From assembly GCA_903838705.1 (NCBI GenBank), contig CAILZL010000038.1, positions 62,001 through 126,000 of the forward strand: 64,000 nucleotides of DNA, read 5' to 3'. The translations under genes were made by a program, and so were the position numbers. This DNA comes from an uncultured Pseudomonadota bacterium. Lineage in GTDB: Bacteria; Pseudomonadota; Gammaproteobacteria; Steroidobacterales; Steroidobacteraceae. Of this stretch, positions 18,077-28,200 are shown one piece after another (position 1 is the stretch's first letter; each line of letters starts with the position of its first letter). The notes below the pieces were generated by a model. The model searched no databases. It worked only from the letters and a program-made list of their open reading frames with translations, and had not been told where the DNA came from.

Positions 18077-19819
18077 ATGACTACGACAAACGCAGCACTG
18101 AAGCAATGGGTTGAAGAAGTTGCCAAACTGACTCAACCAGACAAAATTCACTGGTGCAACGGCAGCGACGCTGAGAACAAGGCCCTGATTGAGCAGATGC
18201 TGGTCACTGGCGATCTCATCAAACTGAACCAGAAAACACATCCCAATTGCTATCTGCATCGTTCCAACCCCACTGACGTTGCGCGTGTCGAGCACCTGAC
18301 GTTTATCTGCACCAAGAACAAGGACGAAGCAGGTCCGAATAACAACTGGATGGATCCAGCCGAAGCCAACGCCAAGATGGATGCCCTGTTCGCAGGCGCC
18401 ATGAAGGGCCGTACCCTGTACGTTATTCCGTACTGCATGGGCCCGATCAACTCACCTTATGCACGCTGTGGCGTTGAAATTACCGATAGTCCCTACGTGG
18501 TCATTAACATGCGCATCATGGCCAACATGGGTGATGCAGCACTCAAGCGCATCGAACGCGATGGTGTGTTCGTCAAAGGTCTGCATTCCATCGGCGATCT
18601 TGACCCGAACAAACGTTTCATCATGCACTTCCCTGAAAACCTGACCATCAAGAGCATTGGTTCTGGTTATGGCGGCAATGCGCTGCTCGGCAAGAAATGC
18701 CATGCATTGCGTATTGCCAGCTATCAGGCCCGCACCGAAGGCTGGCTGGCTGAACACATGCTGATCATGGGCATCCAGAATCCTGCTGGTAAAACCCGTT
18801 ACATAGCTGCTGCATTCCCTTCTGCCTGCGGCAAGACCAACCTCGCCATGCTGATCCCGCCCAGCAATATTCCGGGCTGGAAGATCTGGACAGTGGGTGA
18901 TGACATTTGCTGGCTCAATGTGGGCAGTGATGGACAGATGCGGGCCATCAATCCTGAAGCAGGCTATTTCGGTGTTGCACCGGGCACCAACCTCAAGACC
19001 AACCCCAATGCTTACACGACCATCCAGCACGATACGATCTTCACTAATGTTGCATTGACTGCAGACAACCAGCCCTGGTGGGAAGGCATGAAGGAAGGCA
19101 CTCCGGTCATTGACTGGCGTGGCAACCCGTACGATCCCAAGAACGGCCCGGCCGCTCACCCGAATTCACGTTTCACCGTAAATGCGAAGCAGAACCCCTG
19201 CTATTCACCTCACGCCGACGATGCTGACGGCGTGCCCATCTCGGCCATTCTGTTCGGCGGCCGTCGTCGCGAACTGGCCCCGCTGGTTTATGAAGCCCGC
19301 GACTGGACTCACGGAGTGCTGGTAGGTGCCGGCATGGCCTCTGAAACCACCGCTGCCGCAACGGGCGCTGTGGGCGTAGTGCGTCGTGACTCCATGGCGA
19401 TGAAACCATTCTGCGGCTACAACTTCGGTGACTACTGGCAGCATTGGCTTTCCTTTGCCGATCGCACTGACAAGCTGCCGAAGATTTATCACGTCAACTG
19501 GTTCCGCCAGGACAAGGACAACAACTTCATGTGGCCGGGATTCGGCGACAACCTCCGCGTACTCAGCTGGATCTTTGATCGTTGCGAAGGCACGGTTGGC
19601 GCGCAGGAAACCGCCATTGGCAACCTGCCTAACGCGCAGGACCTGAATACTTCAGGCCTTGATATTCAACCCGACACACTCAAAGAACTGCTGTCAATCA
19701 ACAAGGATGCCTGGCGCACTGAGGTTGAGCAGATTGGTGAGTACCTGAACGAGTTCGGCACACATACCCCGGCCAAGCTGAAGGATCAGTTGAGTGATGT
19801 AAAGAAGCGACTGGCCTGA
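18077..19819 (+). CDS. pckG: Phosphoenolpyruvate carboxykinase (GTP)
   Basis: Converts oxaloacetate and GTP to phosphoenolpyruvate, CO2 and GDP, the first committed gluconeogenic step. The product is 580 residues. The kinase-1a P-loop is FPSACGKTNL at about 247-256, with the reactive-loop cysteine at 251. The substrate-site segment YGGNALLGKKCHALR and the metal-binding GDDICWLN are present, and GFGDNLRVLSWI is the C-terminal GTP-class motif. GTP-type PEPCK is less common than the ATP-type in well-known enteric gammaproteobacteria. A strong terminator follows the gene. Confidence 0.97.
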   Translation: MTTTNAALKQWVEEVAKLTQPDKIHWCNGSDAENKALIEQMLVTGDLIKLNQKTHPNCYLHRSNPTDVARVEHLTFICTKNKDEAGPNNNWMDPAEANAKMDALFAGAMKGRTLYVIPYCMGPINSPYARCGVEITDSPYVVINMRIMANMGDAALKRIERDGVFVKGLHSIGDLDPNKRFIMHFPENLTIKSIGSGYGGNALLGKKCHALRIASYQARTEGWLAEHMLIMGIQNPAGKTRYIAAAFPSACGKTNLAMLIPPSNIPGWKIWTVGDDICWLNVGSDGQMRAINPEAGYFGVAPGTNLKTNPNAYTTIQHDTIFTNVALTADNQPWWEGMKEGTPVIDWRGNPYDPKNGPAAHPNSRFTVNAKQNPCYSPHADDADGVPISAILFGGRRRELAPLVYEARDWTHGVLVGAGMASETTAAATGAVGVVRRDSMAMKPFCGYNFGDYWQHWLSFADRTDKLPKIYHVNWFRQDKDNNFMWPGFGDNLRVLSWIFDRCEGTVGAQETAIGNLPNAQDLNTSGLDIQPDTLKELLSINKDAWRTEVEQIGEYLNEFGTHTPAKLKDQLSDVKKRLA

Positions 19820-19844
19820 TTTCCTGCTGCTCGTGAAACATAGA

Positions 19845-19874
19845 CGGCAGGCTGATTTTTCAGCCTGCCGTTTT
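19845..19874 (+). terminator. Rho-independent terminator of pckG
   Basis: A perfect 11-bp stem (CGGCAGGCTGA with TCAGCCTGCCG), TTTT loop and TTTT tail lie 25 bp after the pckG stop. It also separates pckG from the convergent cyclase-FHA gene. Confidence 0.92.
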
Positions 19875-19941
19875 GTATTTGCTCTGTCCTGTTTAAGCTC
19901 TGCTCATGACAGGATCATGCAGAGTCCAGCAGTCGAATTAC

Positions 19942-20889
19942 TTATTCTTCGCAGCTGAACTGCAGGCTCTGCGCCGGATTGCTTTCCGCAGTACGCCCCA
20001 GACCGATTGTGCCCTTGCCCTTGAGTTGGAGACTGTCGCGTCTTACAAAAGAATCTTCGCCGCTTTCGCTGGTCACAAAAGTGCCGTTGGTACTCTGATC
20101 AATCAATAAAAACTTGTTACGGTCGAATTCGATACGGGCATGAATTCTTGAAATCAGATTACCCTTGATCACGATATCGTTCTCTTCAGCACGGCCCATT
20201 GTCAGGGTGGCATGGCCATTGGTCATCATGATTTCGTTGCCCTGATAGCTGACCCGCAATCGCAGTGGCTTCTGTTTGTCCCGCAACAACGACCCTAAAG
20301 CAAGCGATGGCAACATGCTGGTGGTATCTTCCTTCTGCCACAACACCTCATACAACTCATCTTCATTGCTCTTGCCCCTGAGCATGGTCACATCAATCTG
20401 CCGCACAGCTGACCGCCATTCTGGCGAGAGCTGATGCACCATGGCGCCTGTCGTCATGATCTGCCCTGCTTTGGCCTGACTGGTCATCCGGTTTGCGGTA
20501 TGAACCGCCGCACCAAAAATGTCACGATTTTCAACCACTACCGGACCATAGTGGCAACCGATGCGGATAGCGACAGGCTGGTTTTCCACTTTCAGGCTGG
20601 TGTGTGAACCGATCTCATGCTGCATCTGACTGGCAGCATTCAAGGCACTATCGGCTGTAGGGAAAGTAGCCATGATTTCGTCACCAATGGTCTTGATGAC
20701 ACTCCCGCCATGCGCTTCAGTAGCAGTGCGCATGATATCCACGCACATCAGAACCATGTTACGGGCCCGTAAATCACCCATCACTTCGTAGATGCGCGTA
20801 CTGCCGACCACGTCGGCGAATAAAATAGCGAGTTCGATATCCTTGCTCACAGCCCGATTATATACATAATCCAGCCGAATCTGAGGCAA
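19942..20889 (-). CDS. Class III adenylate/guanylate cyclase with C-terminal FHA domain
   Basis: The N-terminal half is a class III nucleotide cyclase. FADVVGSTR carries metal-binding Asp26 and KTIGDEIMATF carries Asp70. The C-terminal half is an FHA phosphothreonine-binding domain (TMGRAEENDIVIKG, SRIHARIEF, STNGTFV). It has no transmembrane segment, so it is cytoplasmic. The FHA domain suggests docking to a Thr-phosphorylated partner, and a Ser/Thr kinase with its own FHA protein is encoded 15 kb away. The annotated start is TTG; a GTG at 20850 is an alternative. Whether it makes cAMP or cGMP cannot be read with confidence. Confidence 0.85.
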   Translation of the reverse strand: MPQIRLDYVYNRAVSKDIELAILFADVVGSTRIYEVMGDLRARNMVLMCVDIMRTATEAHGGSVIKTIGDEIMATFPTADSALNAASQMQHEIGSHTSLKVENQPVAIRIGCHYGPVVVENRDIFGAAVHTANRMTSQAKAGQIMTTGAMVHQLSPEWRSAVRQIDVTMLRGKSNEDELYEVLWQKEDTTSMLPSLALGSLLRDKQKPLRLRVSYQGNEIMMTNGHATLTMGRAEENDIVIKGNLISRIHARIEFDRNKFLLIDQSTNGTFVTSESGEDSFVRRDSLQLKGKGTIGLGRTAESNPAQSLQFSCEE

Positions 20890-20908
20890 CCCTGCTTTAA
20901 GGGGCTAA

Positions 20909-21922
20909 TCAAGCCTGACCGGTGACAATTCGCAACGAATCAGAAAGCAAGCTGACCGAAGCTGGATTTCGCACCACGCCCTCACTCAGAAACCGTCGCC
21001 AGGAACGGGCGCCCGGCATCCCGTGATACAGGCCAAGCACATGCCTGATCATCTGGTTCAGCCGCTCCCCGACCTGAAGCTGCGTGGCCACATATTCACC
21101 ATAGGCCTGAAGCACATGGGCACGATCCGGTAACCAGCTAATGTCGTAATAATACTTGTGCAGCTCTGCAAGCAGGTAAGGATTCTGGTAAGCCTCCCTG
21201 CCAATCATGACTCCGTCATAGCCTGGTAACAATGTCGCCACTTGATCCAGGGCACGAATACCGCCATTCAGCACAAACGTCAGCGCAGGAAATACATGCC
21301 GCACCTGCTGCACCACATCGTAACGCAGGGGTGGCACTTCGCGATTTTCCTTTGGACTGAGCCCCCCCAGAACCGCACGTCGGGCATGTACTATAAAAAC
21401 CCTGCATCCAGCACTGGCAACCACATCGACAAAGTGGTGCAGAAAACTCAGATCATCTCGATCTGTCATTCCGGGTTCGATACCGATTCTGCACTTGACC
21501 GTGACCGGTATTTTTACTGTTGCGAGCAGAGTACTTACGCACTCAGCGACACGCTCAGGCTCAGCCATTAAACATGCACCAAACCGGCCGCTCCTGACTC
21601 GATCACTGGGGCAACCACAATTAAGGTTGATCTCTCGATATCCGTACTGTTCGCCCAGCTTTGCCGCGATGGCCAGTTCTTTGGGGTCGTTACCCCCCAG
21701 CTGCAAGGCAACAGGTTGCTCAGCGGCATCAAAAGCCAGCAGACGTGAGTGATCACCATGCAGCAATGCCTTGTCCGTCACCATCTCGGTGTACAACAAG
21801 GCACTGGGCGAGAGCAGCCGCATCAGATAGCGGCAGTGCCGATCTGTATAGTCCATCATCGGCGCAACACAGATACGGCGATCAAGTGCTGCGTCAGATG
21901 AGTTTTCTGTTACTGATGACAC
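20909..21922 (-). CDS. dusA: tRNA-dihydrouridine synthase A
   Basis: FMN enzyme that reduces uridines in the tRNA D-loop (U20/U20a for DusA). The 337-residue product opens with RRICVAPMMDYTDRHCRYLMR. It has the catalytic cysteine in NLNCGCPSDRV, then TVKCRIGIE and the FMN phosphate-binding LNGGIR and YDGVMIGREAYQNP. The long C-terminal helical domain and APMMDYTD opening are DusA-type. It lies 25 bp downstream of typA on the same strand. Confidence 0.95.
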   Translation of the reverse strand: MSSVTENSSDAALDRRICVAPMMDYTDRHCRYLMRLLSPSALLYTEMVTDKALLHGDHSRLLAFDAAEQPVALQLGGNDPKELAIAAKLGEQYGYREINLNCGCPSDRVRSGRFGACLMAEPERVAECVSTLLATVKIPVTVKCRIGIEPGMTDRDDLSFLHHFVDVVASAGCRVFIVHARRAVLGGLSPKENREVPPLRYDVVQQVRHVFPALTFVLNGGIRALDQVATLLPGYDGVMIGREAYQNPYLLAELHKYYYDISWLPDRAHVLQAYGEYVATQLQVGERLNQMIRHVLGLYHGMPGARSWRRFLSEGVVRNPASVSLLSDSLRIVTGQA

Positions 21923-21947
21923 ATCAATTCAGACTGGCACTGGATGG

Positions 21948-23777
21948 TCAATCGGCACTTTCTTCGGCACGACCCGGACGCTTACGCTCATGTTCCTTCA
22001 GGAAACGCTTGCGAAGACGAATTTCACCTGGTGTAACTTCAACCAACTCATCGTCATCGATGAATTCCATCGCCTGTTCCAGTGAATAACGAATCGGATT
22101 ACTGAGCACCTGATTCTCATCCTTGCCTGCAGCACGCATATTGGTCAGCTTCTTGGCCTTCAATGGGTTTACTACCAGGTCATTGTCACGGCTGTGAATA
22201 CCTACAATCTGGCCTTCGTATACTTCATCGCCGTGACTTACCATCAGGCGACCACGCTCCTGCAGGCTAAACAGCGCATAAGTCAGTGCTTTGCCCTGGC
22301 CGTTGGAAATCATCACACCATTCTGACGCTGCCCGATTTCCTTATCGAGTACAGGGCCGAAGTGATCGAAAATATGATGCAACAGTCCCGTACCTGAGGT
22401 CAGGGTACGGAATTCAGTCTGGAAACCGATCAGACCGCGTGATGGCATCATGTATTCAAGACGCACACGACCTTTGCCATCGGTCTGCATATTGGTCAAC
22501 TGACCACCGCGCTCACCCAGCGCCTGCATGACGGCACCCTGGTTATTTTCATCCAGGTCGATAGCCACTGACTCATATGGTTCAGACATCACGCCGTCTA
22601 TCTCCTTGACCACAGCGCGGGGACGTGACACCGCCAGCTCATACCCTTCGCGGCGCATGTTTTCCAGCAGCACGCCCAGGTGCAATTCACCACGACCGTA
22701 GACGATAAATTTATCGGGGTTGGGCGTATCTTCGACTCGCAACGCCACGTTATGCATCGTTTCACGCAACAGGCGCTCACGAATTTGACGACTGGTCACA
22801 AACTTGCCTTCACGACCGCAGAACGGCGAGGTATTCACTTCGAAAGTCATGCTGATCGTAGGCTCATCCACCACCAGAGCAGGCAATGCCTCAGGCGCAG
22901 CCGGGTCACAAATCGTGTCTGAAATCTTGGGATGCTCAATACCTGCAAAAGCCACGATATCGCCGGCACTGGCTTCATTAACTTCGACACGATCCAGCCC
23001 CATGAAGCCAAGGACCTGAATAATGCGTTCGTTACGGGTTTTGCCATCTGCGCCCACGACCGTTACCGCACCACCACGACGTAGCTGCCCACGCTTGATA
23101 CGACCGATTGCAATGGCACCCACATAGTTGGAGTAGTCCAGCTGACTGATCTGTAATTGCAATGGCCCATCACTGTCCACATCCGGCGGTGGGCAATGCT
23201 CAACGATCGCTTTAAATAACGGTTCCATGTTTTCTTGCAGATTCTTCGGATCAGTACCGGCAATGCCACGCAGAGCGGAGGCATAAACAACAGGGAAATC
23301 CAGCTGCTCTTCTGTGGCGCCCAGGCTATCAAACAAATCGAATGTTTGACCCAGCACCCAATCCGGGCGAGCTTCATCTCGATCAATCTTGTTGACCACT
23401 ACGATCGGGCGCAGACCATGTGAAAAGGCCTTCTGTGTCACGAAACGGGTCTGTGGCATCGGCCCATCAACCGCATCCACCAGCAATAACACGCAATCCA
23501 CCATCGACAAAACACGCTCAACTTCACCACCGAAATCAGCGTGTCCCGGGGTATCCACGATATTGATGCGATATTCACCCCAGTTAATGGCGGTGTTTTT
23601 TGCAAGGATGGTAATGCCTCGCTCTTTTTCCAGATCGTTCGAGTCCATGACGCGCTCGGTCGGCGCCTTGCGAACATCGAGGGTGCCAGATTGCCTCAAC
23701 AACTGGTCAACCAAGGTGGTTTTGCCATGATCGACGTGGGCGATGATGGCGATATTGCGTAACTTGGCAGTGCTCAC
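21948..23777 (-). CDS. typA: Ribosome-associated GTPase TypA/BipA
   Basis: Translational GTPase of the EF-G family that supports 50S assembly and growth under stress. It has 609 residues. The G motifs are [15 protein letters not shown] (switch I), DTPGHADF and [10 protein letters not shown]. Domains II, III and V follow, and a BipA-specific C-terminal domain includes [17 protein letters not shown]. The start is GTG at 23777. A candidate promoter overlaps a terminator hairpin just upstream. Confidence 0.97.
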   Translation of the reverse strand: MSTAKLRNIAIIAHVDHGKTTLVDQLLRQSGTLDVRKAPTERVMDSNDLEKERGITILAKNTAINWGEYRINIVDTPGHADFGGEVERVLSMVDCVLLLVDAVDGPMPQTRFVTQKAFSHGLRPIVVVNKIDRDEARPDWVLGQTFDLFDSLGATEEQLDFPVVYASALRGIAGTDPKNLQENMEPLFKAIVEHCPPPDVDSDGPLQLQISQLDYSNYVGAIAIGRIKRGQLRRGGAVTVVGADGKTRNERIIQVLGFMGLDRVEVNEASAGDIVAFAGIEHPKISDTICDPAAPEALPALVVDEPTISMTFEVNTSPFCGREGKFVTSRQIRERLLRETMHNVALRVEDTPNPDKFIVYGRGELHLGVLLENMRREGYELAVSRPRAVVKEIDGVMSEPYESVAIDLDENNQGAVMQALGERGGQLTNMQTDGKGRVRLEYMMPSRGLIGFQTEFRTLTSGTGLLHHIFDHFGPVLDKEIGQRQNGVMISNGQGKALTYALFSLQERGRLMVSHGDEVYEGQIVGIHSRDNDLVVNPLKAKKLTNMRAAGKDENQVLSNPIRYSLEQAMEFIDDDELVEVTPGEIRLRKRFLKEHERKRPGRAEESAD

Positions 23778-23795
23778 AGGTAATGCTCTGGACTG

Positions 23796-23819
23796 AAAAA
23801 GGCCGCGGATTATACGGCC
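23796..23819 (-). terminator. Terminator-like hairpin overlapping the typA -10 element
   Basis: On the minus strand GGCCG and CGGCC pair around a 9-base loop and are followed by five T residues. It can end transcripts of the upstream lipoprotein gene. The loop contains a perfect TATAAT (23814-23809), 17 bp after a CTGGCA that matches the -35 consensus at four positions. Terminator and typA promoter would thus share the same bases. Confidence 0.5.
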
Positions 23820-23895
23820 CCTGACCGTCCATGCCAGCCTTAATTATTGCCCCACCGGACGATAGGCGGTTCGCAACAGTAAATTCCCTGCTTCT

Positions 23896-24465
23896 TCAGG
23901 TCTTGCCGGAAGATCCGGCACTTGTCCCGGCACTGCTCGATTCTGGAGTAGTAATGGCCACTGGAACTGAATACTTGTAGGTGCGGACTCCAGATTCCGT
24001 GGTTAACTGCAGGTCAACATTGAGCAGAAATAGTCCATTCTCCTTGCCAGTTATTTCCAGCGCTGGACTCCAGCTTTCACCCTGCTTGAGCGCTGCATAG
24101 GTTGCCTCAGCCCCTTTTGTCACTTCCAGACCGGAAGCAGCACTCACCTTCATCCCTAATGAAGTGACATCCTGCAAACCCAGCACATTCAGGTTGAGCC
24201 GTACCGGTGCTGCTACCTGTGGGGCAGTCGCAAACTCAAACCGCAGCTCGACCGGTTGCGCCTCCGTTGTTTCGCTGACCGCCTTGGACATATTCAGCAA
24301 GGGATCTGCTGATGACTGGGACGAGCTTGATTTCTGACGATTTATTGCACTAGCAGCATCTGAAGTATCTTCACTCTTGCTACAGGCGGACAAACCGACG
24401 ACTGCAATCATCACTACCAGAGTGCAAGCAGAGCGAAGAGCCAGATCCGGATTACGATTTCTCAT
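23896..24465 (-). CDS. Predicted lipoprotein of unknown function
   Basis: I do not recognise this family. From the ATG at 24465 the 189-residue product has a lipoprotein signal (TLVVMIAVVGLSAC) and a low-complexity Ser/Ala linker (SDAASAINRQKSSSSQSSAD). A beta-rich domain follows (PVELRFEFATAPQVAAPVRLNLNVLGL, LFLLNVDLQLTTESGVRTYKYSVPVAI) that looks Ig-like. It follows srkA on the same strand by about 44 bp. It is probably anchored in the inner or outer membrane facing the periplasm. Confidence 0.7.
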   Translation of the reverse strand: MRNRNPDLALRSACTLVVMIAVVGLSACSKSEDTSDAASAINRQKSSSSQSSADPLLNMSKAVSETTEAQPVELRFEFATAPQVAAPVRLNLNVLGLQDVTSLGMKVSAASGLEVTKGAEATYAALKQGESWSPALEITGKENGLFLLNVDLQLTTESGVRTYKYSVPVAITTPESSSAGTSAGSSGKT

Positions 24466-24509
24466 CAATGTTTCCACCTGTTGATCAATCCACACATAGC
24501 ACATCTATC

Positions 24510-25499
24510 TTATATCTCCAGCGGTGATTCTTGCACCGCCGCAAGCTGTTCACGCAGATCCAGCACATGTTGCTCCCAGAATTTACGCTCGGCAAACCAG
24601 GGGAATGCGCGCGGAAATGCCGGATCATCCCAACGTCGCGCCAGCCAGGCTGCGTAATGCATCAGGCGGAGCGTACGCAGAATTTCGATCAGGCCCAGCT
24701 CGCGATAGTCGAAATCAGCAAACTGCCCATAGCCCGTCAACAGTTCCCGCAATTGCTGTGCCTTGTCAAACCGGGCACCTGACAGCAACATCCACATATC
24801 CTGTATGACTGGTCCGGTCAGACAATCATCAAAATCAACAAAATGGGGTCCTGTCGTTTCAAGCCAGAGCAGATTGCCCAGATGGCAATCCCCATGCAAC
24901 CGCTGATAACGCAAATCATGGAATGCATCCCACTCGCCCTGCATCAACTCAATTAATTCGCTGCTGACTGAGCGATAGGCCGGCAGCAAGTGCTCAGGTA
25001 TCCAGTCGTTTTCAAGCAAGTAGCGACGCGATTCACCTGCCCATGCACCGACCGTCAAGCGTGGCCGGTATTGAAACTGGTATCGCCGCCCGATAAGGTG
25101 GATGCGCGCCAGCAACCTGCCTAACAGCTCACGATCCGCAGCCTGATTCAACTCCGGCCAGCGCCCACCTTGTCGCGGATAGATGGCGAAATTGAACCCA
25201 CTGCGCTTGAACAGGGTCAGTCTGTCAATCCTCATAGGCGCGACCACCGGTAACTCAGCCTCGCTCAGTTCGGACACAAATGCCTGTTCTTCCTGGATTG
25301 CGGTAACCGGCCAGCGACCCGGCCGATAAAATTTCACTATCAGAGGTTCACCCTGCTCCATGCCCACCTGATACACCCGGTTTTCGTAACTGTTCAGCGC
25401 CAGCAAGCGCCCGTCGGTTCGCAGGCCAAGGTCATCCAGCGCATCCAGGATAAAATCCGGGGTCAGCCGCTCGAATGGATGGAGGTCGATACGGGTCAT
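24510..25499 (-). CDS. srkA: Stress response kinase A (YihE/RdoA family)
   Basis: Protein kinase-like phosphotransferase with an APH/choline-kinase fold, linked in enterics to the Cpx response and protection from death pathways. The 329-residue product has the nucleotide-loop region NSYENRVYQVG and the catalytic loop HGDCHLGNLLW. The metal-binding segment is DFDDCLTGP and YPRQGGRWPE is a family-typical segment. Length and motif order match SrkA closely. It is divergent from galE. Confidence 0.92.
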   Translation of the reverse strand: MTRIDLHPFERLTPDFILDALDDLGLRTDGRLLALNSYENRVYQVGMEQGEPLIVKFYRPGRWPVTAIQEEQAFVSELSEAELPVVAPMRIDRLTLFKRSGFNFAIYPRQGGRWPELNQAADRELLGRLLARIHLIGRRYQFQYRPRLTVGAWAGESRRYLLENDWIPEHLLPAYRSVSSELIELMQGEWDAFHDLRYQRLHGDCHLGNLLWLETTGPHFVDFDDCLTGPVIQDMWMLLSGARFDKAQQLRELLTGYGQFADFDYRELGLIEILRTLRLMHYAAWLARRWDDPAFPRAFPWFAERKFWEQHVLDLREQLAAVQESPLEI

Positions 25500-25639
25500 T
25501 CATGCCTCAAAAGTAGAACCAGTCAGTGAAAAACAACAGATTGGGAACCAGTTCCGTGCTGATTACGGCACAATATTGTCATTATTGTTCAATCATTTCT
25601 GAACTCAATGATCAGTAAAGATCAACAAAGGATTTTCTA

Positions 25640-26635
25640 ATGAGCATTCTTGTAACTGGTGGAGCGGGATACATCGGCAGCCATGTCGTTCGTCAACTGG
25701 GTGAGCGCGGCGAGTCCGTCATAGTACTCGACAATCTCAGCACCGGTTACCGCAGTGCTGTGCTGCATGGCAAGTTGATCGTGGGCGATACCTCTGACAG
25801 CAAACTCGTGTCCAGCCTGCTCAAGGAACACGGCATTGAAACCGTCATGCATTTTGCCGCACATACCATTGTGCCTGAGTCGGTATCTGATCCACTCAAG
25901 TACTACGGCAATAACACGTCGGCCACTCGCACTCTCCTGCAATGCTGCCGGGATGCCGGTGTGAAACACTTTATTTTCTCTTCTACTGCAGCCGTTTATG
26001 GCCTTCCAGAAACTGGAGTTGCCAGTGAAGAGTCGCCCACCGCACCAATCAATCCTTACGGCTCATCCAAGCTGATGAGCGAAACCATGTTGCGTGACCT
26101 GTGCGCTGTTACTCCCTTGAAACATGTCATCCTCCGTTACTTCAATGTCGGTGGCAGTGATCCAGGCGGACGCATCGGCCATTCTGCCCCTACTGCAACC
26201 TTGCTGACGAAAGTAGCCTGCCAGCATGCAGTGGGCATTCGTCCGAAAGTAATGGTATTCGGAACCGACTACCCTACGGCAGACGGCACAGGTATTCGTG
26301 ATTACATTCACGTTGAAGACCTTGCCTCTGCACATCTGGATGCTTTGGGATACCTGCGAAATGGAGGCTCATCAACCACATTGAATGTAGGGTATGGACG
26401 CGGTTTCAGCGTACGCGAAGTGCTGGCTACAGTCGCTAAAGTAAGTGGCCGTGAACTGACCATTGTCGAAGAGCCTCGCCGTGCAGGTGATCCCGCTACG
26501 CTGGTAGCACGTGCAGACAAAGTCCGTAAGGTACTGGGATGGCAGCCCCGGTTTGACAATCTGGAAATCATTGCAAAATCGCAGCTTGCCTGGGAACAGC
26601 ATCTGCTGGCGCACCCGGAACTCATCAAGAATTAA
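25640..26635 (+). CDS. galE: UDP-glucose 4-epimerase GalE
   Basis: Interconverts UDP-glucose and UDP-galactose for surface polysaccharide synthesis and galactose use. An extended short-chain dehydrogenase fold is present. VTGGAGYIGSH at residues 4-14 binds NAD, SSTAAVYG contains the catalytic Ser/Thr region and NPYGSSK holds the Tyr-x-x-x-Lys pair. RYFNVGGSDP and YIHVEDLA are GalE-typical. Length 331 residues is normal. It stands alone between divergent srkA and the glrK operon. Confidence 0.94.
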   Translation: MSILVTGGAGYIGSHVVRQLGERGESVIVLDNLSTGYRSAVLHGKLIVGDTSDSKLVSSLLKEHGIETVMHFAAHTIVPESVSDPLKYYGNNTSATRTLLQCCRDAGVKHFIFSSTAAVYGLPETGVASEESPTAPINPYGSSKLMSETMLRDLCAVTPLKHVILRYFNVGGSDPGGRIGHSAPTATLLTKVACQHAVGIRPKVMVFGTDYPTADGTGIRDYIHVEDLASAHLDALGYLRNGGSSTTLNVGYGRGFSVREVLATVAKVSGRELTIVEEPRRAGDPATLVARADKVRKVLGWQPRFDNLEIIAKSQLAWEQHLLAHPELIKN

Positions 26636-26742
26636 CAGTGACAGTTGAATGAGGCCATCCGTAAAAACGGACGGAATGGCATAGCTGCAACCACCTGCAA
26701 CGATGAGTCCAATGCCGGGTCGCTACGCTACAATACATAAAC

Positions 26743-28200
26743 ATGCACCTCTGGCGCCCACGTTCCCTGACTGACCTGATGTTCATCGGCTTTGCGCTGG
26801 TGGCAATTCCCCTGCTATTTGCCGTTATAACTTCTGCGACCAAAGTGCGAAGCTTGGCTGACCAGAGTACCGCTCTGGTTCATAGCGGCGTTCAGGCAAC
26901 CGACGCCACACAACGTTTGTTTCAGCACATTGGCAGCATGGAACGCAATGCCCGTCTGTTCCAGATTGTGAATGATCCTGAATTCCTGAACAGCTATGAA
27001 TCTTCAAGGAATAATCTGCACGAAACACTCAACCAGTTCGCACACGGCGTGAGTATCAATAACGCACTTGATTCAGAGATAAATGCGATACGACAGGCAG
27101 ATAATGACCTGTACCAGCAACTTGAATTGCTTAAATCCGCTGACAACAAGGCCGACAATGCCAAGCTGAATGATGCATTCACATTACTGGAAAGCAGTAC
27201 CAGAAAGCTATCTGAACGGACCAGCCAGCTGATAGAAACAGGCTTGACCCAATTGCAGAGCACTACGGAAGAAACCCAGAATTACCTGATGTGGCAATCC
27301 GCAGGAGTGATTCTGCTGACTGCCCTGCTAGTCATCCTGTTCAGCATATTGATCATGCGTCCCATCCGTCACCTTGACGCGGCCATCAACCAGCTGGGTC
27401 AAGGAACATTTTCAACATCCATCTCGGTGAAAGGGCCTTCCGATCTGCGCAAGCTGGGCGAACAGCTTGAGTGGTTACGCACCCGGTTGCTGGAAATTGC
27501 GCAGGAACGTAATCGTTTCCTGCGTCACATGTCACATGAACTGAAGACACCACTGGCTGGTGTTCGCGAAGGTACCGAACTGTTGCTGGACGGTGCAGTA
27601 GGTGCACTGACCAGCGGACAGCGTGAAGTAGGCGAAATACTGCGTGATAACAGCATCCGCTTGCAGCAACTCATAGAAAATCTTCTGTCCTTCAGCGCCT
27701 GGCAAACCAAGCACAGCGGACTGGAAACAACTCAATTCAGATTGCGTCCCCTGATCAAGTCCGCACTGGAAACTCATCAGCTCACCTTGCTGGCGCAACG
27801 CATTCACCTTGAGCTGAAGGTCGATGATATCGAGCTGCAGGCAGATCGCGCCAAGATGAAGTTAATCCTTGATAATCTGCTTTCCAACGCGCTCAAATAC
27901 AGTCCCAGAGGGGGCACTATCTTTCTGTATGCCAAAGAAGAAGACAGGCAACTGGTTCTCGATGTGGCCGATACAGGCCCGGGAATACCCGCATCGGAAC
28001 GCACCGCAGTATTTGAGGCCTTCTTCTCAGGCAGAGCCCCTATCTCTGGACATCTCAAGGGTACTGGAATAGGTTTGTCTGTAGTTTCAGAATTTGTACA
28101 GGCACACGGTGGCAGCATTTCCATCCTTGATGGACAATTCCCGGGTGCTCACTTTCGTGTGATCCTTCCACTCAAACCGGTCCAGGTTGCTACAGCATGA
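26743..28200 (+). CDS. glrK: Sensor histidine kinase GlrK (QseE family)
   Basis: Membrane sensor kinase of the glrK-qseG-glrR system. TM1 lies at about residues 13-32. A helical periplasmic sensor domain spans 35-182 and TM2 about 186-205. A HAMP linker (RPIRHLDAAINQLGQG) follows, then the dimerisation helix with phospho-acceptor His265 (HMSHELKTPL). HATPase boxes are NLLSNALKYSP, DTGPGIP and GTGIGLSVV. The stop codon overlaps the start of qseG (ATGA). The signal is not evident from sequence. Confidence 0.9.
   Translation: MHLWRPRSLTDLMFIGFALVAIPLLFAVITSATKVRSLADQSTALVHSGVQATDATQRLFQHIGSMERNARLFQIVNDPEFLNSYESSRNNLHETLNQFAHGVSINNALDSEINAIRQADNDLYQQLELLKSADNKADNAKLNDAFTLLESSTRKLSERTSQLIETGLTQLQSTTEETQNYLMWQSAGVILLTALLVILFSILIMRPIRHLDAAINQLGQGTFSTSISVKGPSDLRKLGEQLEWLRTRLLEIAQERNRFLRHMSHELKTPLAGVREGTELLLDGAVGALTSGQREVGEILRDNSIRLQQLIENLLSFSAWQTKHSGLETTQFRLRPLIKSALETHQLTLLAQRIHLELKVDDIELQADRAKMKLILDNLLSNALKYSPRGGTIFLYAKEEDRQLVLDVADTGPGIPASERTAVFEAFFSGRAPISGHLKGTGIGLSVVSEFVQAHGGSISILDGQFPGAHFRVILPLKPVQVATA

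Noticed and set aside
18452-19159. Long antisense frame (235 codons) inside pckG
   Set aside because: It lies wholly within a clear, full-length PEP carboxykinase gene on the other strand, has no ribosome site and no recognisable domain.
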